Shown: positions 1 through 4,294 of the stretch, one piece after another | How positions within the stretch are numbered: the first letter of the stretch is position 1 | How the letters are laid out: the number at the start of each line of letters is the position of its first letter | Assembly (NCBI GenBank): GCA_902495085.1 | Contig: CABUWA010000135.1 | Span: 1 to 5,364, forward strand | Source of the DNA: an uncultured Collinsella sp. | GTDB lineage: Bacteria; Actinomycetota; Coriobacteriia; Coriobacteriales; Coriobacteriaceae | Reading direction: 5' to 3' | Length of the DNA: 5,364 nucleotides | The notes under the pieces: model-generated | The model's database searches: none | What the model was told of the DNA's origin: nothing | What the model saw: only the letters and a program-made list of their open reading frames with translations | Made by a program: the position numbers and the translations under genes

Positions 1-76
1 CCCGCACCCGCTTTCGACCTTTGCGGCGCGCCTGACCGAGAACCTCGACGAGGTCGAGAAGCTTCAAACGGTCTAG
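1..76 (+). CDS. C-terminal end of an unidentified protein (5' truncated by window)
   Basis: An open frame enters from the left edge (codons start at base 2) and stops at TAG 74-76. It encodes 24 residues ending in ...DEVEKLQTV. Codons are strongly G/C-ending, like the neighbouring genes, which favours a real gene tail over chance. The visible tail is charged and looks helical, with no motif I recognise. The next gene is argD, 68 bp downstream on the same strand, and no terminator-like hairpin is visible in the gap. The two are therefore probably co-transcribed, and this could be another arginine-biosynthesis gene. That is inference from position only: the tail does not resemble the C-termini of ArgB, ArgC or ArgJ that I know. 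Confidence 0.55.
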   Translation, partial: PHPLSTFAARLTENLDEVEKLQTV

Positions 77-144
77 CCGGCTCGAAATCGCCACACCATT
101 ACGCCCGCAGTCCGCGCTGCCTGGCGCTTAACGAAAGGTATCTC

Positions 145-1428
145 ATGTCACTTGCAGCACAACAATCGCTCGAATCCCGCTACGTCATGCACACCTTTGG
201 CCGCTCGCCGGTCGAGTTTGTCGAAGGCCACGGCATGAAGCTCACCGGCGACGATGGTCGCGAATACCTCGATTTTCTTGCCGGCATCGGCGTGTGCAGC
301 CTGGGCCACGGCAATCCGGCAGTGCTGTCGGCGCTCGAGGCTCAGACCAAAAAGCTCCTGCATGTCTCCAACTATTTTTACATCGAGCAGCGTGGCCAGG
401 TCGCGGCACTGCTGTCCAAGCTCGCTAACGATGATGTGGACGGTGCTCGCGTGCTTGCCGACGCGATTGCCGCTGGCGACGAGACCACGGCGGCGGCACT
501 TGGCGCTCCGACTGCGGGCGAGCAGGTGTGGGAGACGTTCTTTGCCAATTCCGGTGCCGAGGCCAACGAGGGGTCGATGAAGCTCGCACGTCTGTACGCC
601 AAGCGTGCCGGCAACGGAGGCAACACCATCGTGTGCATGCGTGGCGGCTTTCACGGTCGTACGCTCGAGACCATTGCCGCGACCATGCAGGATTGGCTGC
701 AGGACAGTTTCCGCCCGCTGCCGGGTGGCTTTGTGGCCTGCACACCCAACGATGTAGATGAACTGCGCGCAATCTTTAAGCAGTTGGGCAGTGAAATCTG
801 TGCCGTGATGCTCGAGCCAATCCAAGGCGAGAGCGGTGTGCATCCCATGACCGAGGAGTTTATGGCTGCGGCGCGCGACTTGTCGCACGAGGTGGGTGCC
901 GTGCTTATCGCCGATGAGGTCCAGTGCGGTATCTTCCGCACGGGTAAGCCATTTGCATTCCAGACCTATGGCGTGGAGCCCGACATTATGAGCCTTGCCA
1001 AGGGTATCGCCGACGGCGTGCCTATGGGTGCCGTGGTGGCAAAGAAAGAAATCGCTGACGTCTTTAAGCCCGGCGATCATGGCTCCACCTTCGGCGGTAG
1101 CTGCCTGGCTGTCGCGGCCTGTGCCGCGACGCTCTCCGCGCTTGTGCACGGCGATTATGCCGAGCATGCTGCCAAGGTTGGCGCCTATATGGAGGCAAAG
1201 CTTGCCAAGCTGCCGCATGTTACCGAGGCGCGTGGTCGCGGTCTAATGCTCGGCTGCGATCTGGATGATGCTGCGGGCGATGCGCACGACGTTGTGGCCC
1301 GTGCGTTGGGAGCTGGCGCCGTGATTAACGCTACGGGTGCACATACGCTGCGCTTCCTTCCGCCGCTCGTGTGCGAAGAAGCCGATGTGGACAGTCTGAT
1401 CGAGATCCTGTCGGGTGTGTTGGCCTAA
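145..1428 (+). CDS. argD: Acetylornithine aminotransferase (ArgD), PLP-dependent class III
   Basis: Cytoplasmic PLP enzyme that converts N-acetylglutamate 5-semialdehyde plus glutamate to N-acetylornithine plus 2-oxoglutarate in arginine synthesis; family members can also act in lysine synthesis. The 427-residue product shows the class III order: LDFLAGIGVCSLGHGNP near residues 42-58; the phosphate-binding NSGAEANE at 135-142; GFHGRT at 168-173 (F169 probably stacks on PLP); EPIQGESGV; DEVQCG with D257; Schiff-base lysine K286 in LAKGIADG; GSTFGG at 313-318; and R403 in LRFLPPL, the likely substrate-carboxylate arginine. ATG 145 is preceded by GAAAGG at 133-138 with a 6-nt spacer. The protein is longer than the usual ~390-400 residues because of ~30 extra residues at about 96-126, just before the PLP-phosphate loop. 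Related omega-aminotransferases (succinylornithine, GABA, ornithine) are the alternative, but ArgD fits best. It ends just before a strong terminator, so it is probably the last gene of its unit. Confidence 0.93.
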   Translation: MSLAAQQSLESRYVMHTFGRSPVEFVEGHGMKLTGDDGREYLDFLAGIGVCSLGHGNPAVLSALEAQTKKLLHVSNYFYIEQRGQVAALLSKLANDDVDGARVLADAIAAGDETTAAALGAPTAGEQVWETFFANSGAEANEGSMKLARLYAKRAGNGGNTIVCMRGGFHGRTLETIAATMQDWLQDSFRPLPGGFVACTPNDVDELRAIFKQLGSEICAVMLEPIQGESGVHPMTEEFMAAARDLSHEVGAVLIADEVQCGIFRTGKPFAFQTYGVEPDIMSLAKGIADGVPMGAVVAKKEIADVFKPGDHGSTFGGSCLAVAACAATLSALVHGDYAEHAAKVGAYMEAKLAKLPHVTEARGRGLMLGCDLDDAAGDAHDVVARALGAGAVINATGAHTLRFLPPLVCEEADVDSLIEILSGVLA

Positions 1429-1453
1429 CATAGCGCAATGACTCAATTTGGAC

Positions 1454-1513
1454 CGGGTTCCGGACTGCGGACGTGCCATATGCGACACGATTCAGCGGTC
1501 TGGACCCCGTTTT
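1454..1513 (+). terminator. Rho-independent terminator after argD
   Basis: Bases 1454-1468 pair with 1495-1509 in a 15-position stem with one T/C mismatch and two G.U pairs. The core is CGGGTTCCGGAC opposite GTCTGGACCCCG. The 3' arm runs directly into TTTTGTCTT. The loop is long (26 nt). It starts 25 nt after the argD stop, so it probably ends the argD transcript. Confidence 0.75.
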
Positions 1514-1543
1514 GTCTTAGATTTGCTAAGGCGGGGGAGACCT

Positions 1544-1764
1544 GCTGGTCAAAAAACATCAAATATGAGTACTGTTACCGATTTGGTAGCAGCAATTTTG
1601 GACTAATAAGGCTAGATAGCAAGACGAAATGGCGATGAATACACGATTTTGATTCAAATATTAGTCCTTATAATGGACATATGTTGCGTAACTTAAGTAA
1701 ATACTTTCTTTTTATATGTTGCAAGCAAAGTAGCAGTACTCATTTTTGCCATTTTTTGACCACG
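1544..1764. mobile_element. MITE-like element with 33-bp imperfect terminal inverted repeats, no ORF
   Basis: The arms at 1546-1578 and 1730-1762 are inverted copies matching at 28 of 33 positions. The shared outer block is TGGTCAAAAAA and the shared inner block is ATGAGTACTG. A second nested pair is GGACTAAT at 1600-1607 against ATTAGTCC at 1660-1667, and a small hairpin sits at 1572-1592 (CTGTTACC / GGTAGCAG, one G.U). The interior is visibly AT-rich against the high-GC flanks, which suggests foreign or non-coding mobile DNA. GACCT occurs just outside both ends (1539-1543 and 1765-1769), two bases beyond each arm, and is a possible 5-bp target duplication. No transposase is encoded, so mobility would need an enzyme supplied in trans. 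A structured RNA or a conserved intergenic repeat is the alternative. Copy number cannot be judged from one window. Confidence 0.55.
1649..1674 (+). promoter_or_regulatory. Promoter-like sequence inside the inverted-repeat element
   Basis: A perfect TATAAT lies at 1669-1674, with TTGATT at 1649-1654 upstream. The spacing is only 14 bp, short for a sigma70-type promoter, so this may be chance in AT-rich DNA. It would transcribe rightward through the right terminal repeat towards the tRNA cassette, antisense to tRNA-Val. No convincing gene follows; the only reading frame is a 35-codon one from 1681 with no ribosome binding site. Confidence 0.25.
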
Positions 1765-1813
1765 GACCTTGAAATAAGGGGTCCTTAGGGTTCGAATCCC
1801 ATGCACCGGGTGC

Positions 1814-1844
1814 AAAAAAGAAAGGCCTCCATTACTGGAAGCCT
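1814..1844 (-). terminator. Intrinsic terminator downstream of the truncated tRNA copy
   Basis: Read on the - strand, AGGCTTCC (1844-1837) pairs with GGAGGCCT (1830-1823) around a 6-nt loop with one G.U pair, followed by TTCTTTTTT. It corresponds to the terminator of the intact tRNA-Val at 1998-2028. It now follows only an 18-nt tRNA remnant, and could serve as a second, backup terminator for tRNA-Val transcripts that read through the first. Confidence 0.65.
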
Positions 1845-1854
1845 ATCAAATCAG

Positions 1855-1872
1855 TGGTGGGCGATGAGGGAT
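1855..1872 (-). pseudogene. Truncated tRNA-Val remnant (last 18 nt)
   Basis: On the - strand this is identical to the last 18 nt of the tRNA-Val at 2039-2114: the final two T-loop bases, the 3' half of the T stem (CCCTC), the 3' half of the acceptor stem (ATCGCCC), discriminator A and CCA. The match stops inside the T loop. Upstream (higher coordinates), the GC-rich hairpin block replaces the remaining 58 nt of the tRNA. It cannot fold as a tRNA and is best read as a relic of duplication or of site-specific recombination in the T arm. Confidence 0.65.
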
Positions 1873-1877
1873 GTCGC

Positions 1878-1964
1878 GTGCGGCTTCGCCGCCCGCTTCC
1901 GCTTCGGGCCTACGGCCCTCGCGTGCTGCGCTGGAAAACGCTTCGCGTTTCCTCAGCTCCGCAC
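1878..1964. repeat. GC-rich cluster of small hairpins (REP-like block)
   Basis: The outer ends form an inverted repeat, GTGCGG (1878-1883) and CCGCAC (1959-1964). Inside or overlapping it are: GCGGC-ttc-GCCGC at 1880-1892; GGGCC-tac-GGCCC at 1906-1918; and an AAACGC-ttc-GCGTTT stem within 1933-1952 extended by GG/CC across one bulged A. The word GCTTC occurs four times, mostly at or near hairpin loops. No reading frame looks like protein. It could be a multi-copy palindromic element, a structured RNA, or a degraded remnant that replaced a tRNA body. I recognise no named family. Confidence 0.5.
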
Positions 1965-1970
1965 CCTTTC

Positions 1971-2056
1971 GGGTTCGAATCCCATGAAATGGGCTCGAAA
2001 AAGGAAAGGCCTCCATCGCTAGAGGCCTAACAATTCAATGGTGGGCGATGAGGGAT
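1971..2056. repeat. Right copy of the ~85-bp repeat, overlapping intact tRNA-Val
   Basis: Partner of 1788-1872. Its last 18 bases are the 3' end of the functional tRNA-Val, so duplication of a tRNA plus terminator unit explains both copies. The opening GGGTTCGAATCCC (1971-1983) is the exact inverse of the T-arm core of the tRNA (GGGATTCGAACCC on the + strand, 2052-2064). The segment between is therefore bounded by 13-bp perfect inverted repeats. Confidence 0.75.
1998..2028 (-). terminator. Intrinsic terminator of tRNA-Val
   Basis: On the - strand AGGCCTC (2028-2022) pairs perfectly with GAGGCCT (2013-2007) around an 8-nt loop, followed by TTCCTTTTT. It lies about 10 nt after the CCA end of tRNA-Val, the expected place for ending a single-tRNA transcript. 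Confidence 0.8.
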
Positions 2057-2114
2057 TCGAACCCCCAGCCTTGTGCGTGTAAAGCACCTGCGCTAACCGT
2101 TGCGCCAATCGCCC
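2039..2114 (-). tRNA. tRNA-Val (anticodon UAC), CCA encoded
   Basis: Reading from 2114 downward the sequence folds as a standard cloverleaf. The acceptor stem GGGCGAT/ATCGCCC is perfect. The D stem is GCGC/GCGC with an 8-nt loop containing GG. The anticodon loop is TTTACAC with anticodon TAC at 2081-2079. The variable loop has 5 nt, and the T stem GGGGG/CCCTC (one G.U) closes loop TTCGAAT. Discriminator A is followed by encoded CCA (2041-2039). The body is 73 nt plus CCA. The top anticodon-stem pair is a G27-A43 mismatch; the other four pairs are canonical. UAC should read GUA and probably other GUN valine codons. The gene stands alone, with its own promoter-like sequence upstream and a terminator just downstream. 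Confidence 0.95.
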
Positions 2115-2124
2115 GTGCGGAGAG

Positions 2125-2152
2125 AGTATAGCAAAACAATCGCCCCATTCAC
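2125..2152 (-). promoter_or_regulatory. Probable tRNA-Val promoter
   Basis: On the - strand there is TATACT at 2130-2125 preceded by TG plus one base, an extended -10 element (TGCTATACT). A weak -35 candidate, GTGAAT (2152-2147), sits 16 bp upstream. Transcription would start only a few bases before the mature tRNA 5' end at 2114, typical of a stable-RNA gene. Confidence 0.55.
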
Positions 2153-2244
2153 CTCATATCCATTAAAGGTAACCGGCGCGTGTCGGCGCGGAGCTGATTC
2201 AGTTGAGATTGCCTGAACATTCCGCCCCTCTTTACGCCCTCGGG

Positions 2245-2250
2245 TATACT
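2245..2250 (+). promoter_or_regulatory. Candidate -10 box for asnB
   Basis: TATACT at 2245-2250 lies about 50 bases before the asnB start, in the divergent tRNA-Val/asnB gap. I see no good -35 at 16-18 bp (2222-2227 is CCGCCC), so this is a weak call or a promoter needing an activator. The rest of 2115-2301 shows no riboswitch, no T-box-like structure and no coding sequence, only a direct repeat CGGCGCG-tgt-CGGCGCG around 2174-2190. Confidence 0.3.
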
Positions 2251-2301
2251 CAAAAGCTACTGATTCGATTTGATGCCCAGCAACAGCAGAGGGGATAGTA
2301 T

Positions 2302-4182
2302 ATGTGCGGTTTTGTCGGTTTTGTCGGTGGGACGGATAACCAATCCGAGGTGCTCACCAAGATGATGGACCGCATCGTCCATCGCGGTCCCGACATGGGC
2401 GGTCAGTTTATCGACGGCCGCGTTGCCCTGGGCTTCCGCCGCCTGTCGATCCTCGACCTGACCGAGGCCGGCGCTCAACCCATGGCCAACGAGGACGGCA
2501 GCGTCGTCATTGTCTTCAACGGCGAGATCTACAACTTCCAAGAACTCCGTTCCGAGCTCGAGGCCAAGGGCTACAAGTTCCACTGCGGCGCCGACACCGA
2601 GAGCCTCCTGCACGGCTACGAGGAGTGGGGCGAGGCCGTCCTCGATCGCCTGCGCGGTATGTACGCCTTCGTCATCTGGGACAAAAAGAAGAACAAGCTT
2701 TTTGGCGCCCGTGACATCTTTGGCATCAAGCCGCTTTACTACTATCCCATGGCCGATGCGGGCGACGGCGCGCCGGGTGTGCTCTTTGGCTCTGAGATCA
2801 AGAGCTTCCTGGACTATCCGCACTTCCACAAGGCGGTCAACAAAAAGGCCCTGCGTCCGTACATGACGCTGCAGTATTCGGCAACCGAGGAGACCTTCTT
2901 CGAGGGTGTCTACAAGCTGCCGCCGGCGCACTACTTTACCGTCGATATCCCGACCGGCAAGATGAACATCGAGCGCTACTGGGATTGCGATTACTCTGCC
3001 GTCGAGAAGCCGTTCGAGGAGTACGTCGACGAGCTGGACGAGGTCGTGCACGAGAGCGTCGAGGCCCATCGCATCGCCGACGTCAAGGTCGCGTCGTTCC
3101 TCTCCGGTGGCGTCGACTCTAGCTACATCGCCGCTTGCCTCATGCCCGACAAGACCTTCTCGGTGGGCTTTGACTACAAGAACTTCAACGAGACCAACTA
3201 CGCCAAGGAGCTTTCCGATAAGCTCGGCGTCGAGAACGTTCGCAAGATGATTACCGCCGACGAGTTCTTCGGTGCGCTCGAGGACATCCAGTATCACATG
3301 GACGAACCGCAGTCCAACCTGTCTTCCGTGCCGCTGTGGTTCTTGGCCGAGATGGCCCGCAAGGACGTCACCGTGGTGCTTTCGGGCGAAGGCGCCGACG
3401 AACTCTTTGGCGGCTACGCCTACTACGAGGATACGGTCCCGGTGCGCAAGTACAAAAAGATGGTGCCGCTGCCCATCCGTCGCGCGCTCGGTAACCTGGC
3501 GCTGCATATGCCGTACTTCAAGGGACATAACTTCCTGGTCAAGGGTGCCGAGATTCCCGAGAAGTCGTTCCTGGGACAGGCTCTGGTATGGCCGGAGCGC
3601 GAGGTCGACGGCGTGCTCAAGCCCGAGTACAACACCGGCGATGGCGCCTTCGAGCTTGCCGCTCCCATCTATGCGCGCGTGAAGGGTCAGCCCGAGCTGG
3701 TCAAGAAGCAGTACCTGGACATGAACATGTGGCTCCCGGGCGACATTCTGCTCAAGGCCGACAAGATGTGCATGGCGCACTCGCTGGAGCTGCGCGTGCC
3801 CTTCCTGGATCGCAAGGTCATGGAGTTCGCCGAGCACATTCCCGACCGCTACCGCATCAACGAGAACGGCAACAAACAGGTACTCCGCCACGCTGCCAAC
3901 AAATCGCTGCCCGATGAGTGGGCCACCCGTCCCAAGGTGGGCTTCCCGGTGCCGATTGTCTACTGGCTGCGCGAGCAAAAGTGGTACGACTACGTCAAGG
4001 AGTACTTCACCGCGCCGTGGGCAAGCGAGTTTTTCGACACCGACGAGCTCATGCATCTGCTCGATCTGCACTTTGCGGGCAAGGGCGATTTCCAGCGCAA
4101 GATCTATACGCCGCTCGTGTTCCTAGTGTGGTACAAGCGCTTCTTTATCGACGAGGGCCAGCCTTCTGTTCAGGCTGCCTAG
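2302..4182 (+). CDS. asnB: Asparagine synthetase, glutamine-hydrolysing (AsnB)
   Basis: Cytoplasmic two-domain enzyme. The N-terminal class II amidotransferase domain hydrolyses glutamine, and the C-terminal domain adenylates aspartate with ATP and adds the ammonia to form asparagine. After Met removal C2 is the nucleophile (MCGFVGF). Other glutaminase motifs are HRGPD at 27-31, RRLSILDL at 46-53, NGEIYN at 73-78 and ADTE at 97-100. The synthetase part has the pyrophosphate loop SGGVDSS at 268-274, SGEGADELFGGY at 361-372, KADKMCMAHSLELRVPFLD at 485-503 and RPKVGFPVP nearer the C-terminus. All key residues I would look for are present. Its 626 residues are longer than the E. coli enzyme (~554) but normal for Gram-positive AsnB/AsnO types. 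ATG 2302 follows AGAGGGG at 2288-2294 with a 7-nt spacer, and must be the start because Cys has to be residue 2. It stands alone, divergent from tRNA-Val and followed by its own terminator. A specialised antibiotic- or surface-modifying AsnB-like amidase is less likely in this housekeeping context. Confidence 0.95.
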   Translation: MCGFVGFVGGTDNQSEVLTKMMDRIVHRGPDMGGQFIDGRVALGFRRLSILDLTEAGAQPMANEDGSVVIVFNGEIYNFQELRSELEAKGYKFHCGADTESLLHGYEEWGEAVLDRLRGMYAFVIWDKKKNKLFGARDIFGIKPLYYYPMADAGDGAPGVLFGSEIKSFLDYPHFHKAVNKKALRPYMTLQYSATEETFFEGVYKLPPAHYFTVDIPTGKMNIERYWDCDYSAVEKPFEEYVDELDEVVHESVEAHRIADVKVASFLSGGVDSSYIAACLMPDKTFSVGFDYKNFNETNYAKELSDKLGVENVRKMITADEFFGALEDIQYHMDEPQSNLSSVPLWFLAEMARKDVTVVLSGEGADELFGGYAYYEDTVPVRKYKKMVPLPIRRALGNLALHMPYFKGHNFLVKGAEIPEKSFLGQALVWPEREVDGVLKPEYNTGDGAFELAAPIYARVKGQPELVKKQYLDMNMWLPGDILLKADKMCMAHSLELRVPFLDRKVMEFAEHIPDRYRINENGNKQVLRHAANKSLPDEWATRPKVGFPVPIVYWLREQKWYDYVKEYFTAPWASEFFDTDELMHLLDLHFAGKGDFQRKIYTPLVFLVWYKRFFIDEGQPSVQAA

Positions 4183-4207
4183 CCTCGGCTTACGAACGCC
4201 TGCGCGT

Positions 4208-4232
4208 AACGGCTCCTCCGGGAGCCGTTTTT
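4208..4232 (+). terminator. Rho-independent terminator after asnB
   Basis: AACGGCTCC (4208-4216) pairs perfectly with GGAGCCGTT (4221-4229) around a TCCG loop, running into TTTTT. It lies 25 nt after the asnB stop and separates asnB from murE. Confidence 0.9.
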
Positions 4233-4259
4233 GCGTGGGTGCGTTTCAGTTACTATAAA
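4231..4259 (+). promoter_or_regulatory. Probable murE promoter beginning in the asnB terminator tail
   Basis: TTGCGT (4231-4236) and TATAAA (4254-4259) are 17 bp apart, the best sigma70 spacing. The -35 shares its first bases with the T-tract of the asnB terminator. The predicted start is about 25-30 nt upstream of the murE ATG, leaving room for the ribosome binding site. Confidence 0.5.
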
Positions 4260-4294
4260 AACCGTCCCTGCCAAATGGCTGAGAAAGGTGAAAG

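Larger units (their letters stand above)
1788..1872. repeat. Left copy of ~85-bp tRNA-3'-end/terminator repeat
   Basis: This copy aligns with 1971-2056 over its whole length with one single-base length difference. Both copies start with GGGTTCGAATCCCATG, go on to a short hairpin, an A-run with AAAGGCCTCC, a terminator hairpin read on the - strand, and then an identical 18-base block, TGGTGGGCGATGAGGGAT. The middle parts have diverged, but the hairpins are kept: TGCAC/GTGCA at 1802-1814 here, CCCAT/ATGGG at 1981-1993 in the other copy. That pattern points to a structured unit duplicated some time ago. Confidence 0.75.

Noticed and set aside
148..1218. 356-codon - strand frame opposite argD
   Set aside because: Shadow of argD codon structure; the composition is His/Arg/Leu-rich and resembles no protein family.
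1438..1638. 66-codon + strand frame after argD
   Set aside because: It spans the argD terminator and enters the inverted-repeat element; no ribosome binding site and no protein-like character.
1681..1788. 35-codon + strand frame just after TATAAT inside the element
   Set aside because: No ribosome binding site, and it reads through the terminal repeat; most likely chance.
1763..1815. Possible + strand tRNA around GGGTTCGAATCCC
   Set aside because: Flanking bases do not complete a 5-bp T stem, the upstream hairpin has no proper anticodon loop, and there is no matching acceptor stem or CCA.
1801..2022. 73-codon + strand frame across the hairpin block and terminators
   Set aside because: Made entirely of repeats, hairpins and - strand terminator sequence.
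1788..2056. CRISPR array
   Set aside because: Only two long diverged repeats, with one spacer-like segment that is itself hairpin-rich; no regular repeat-spacer pattern.
2115..2301. T-box or riboswitch leader for asnB
   Set aside because: No T-box core motif, specifier hairpin or antiterminator/terminator pair is visible in the short leader.
2257..4071. 604-codon open frame on the - strand opposite asnB
   Set aside because: It mirrors asnB codons in high-GC DNA, has no recognisable motif, and every diagnostic asparagine synthetase motif is on the + strand.
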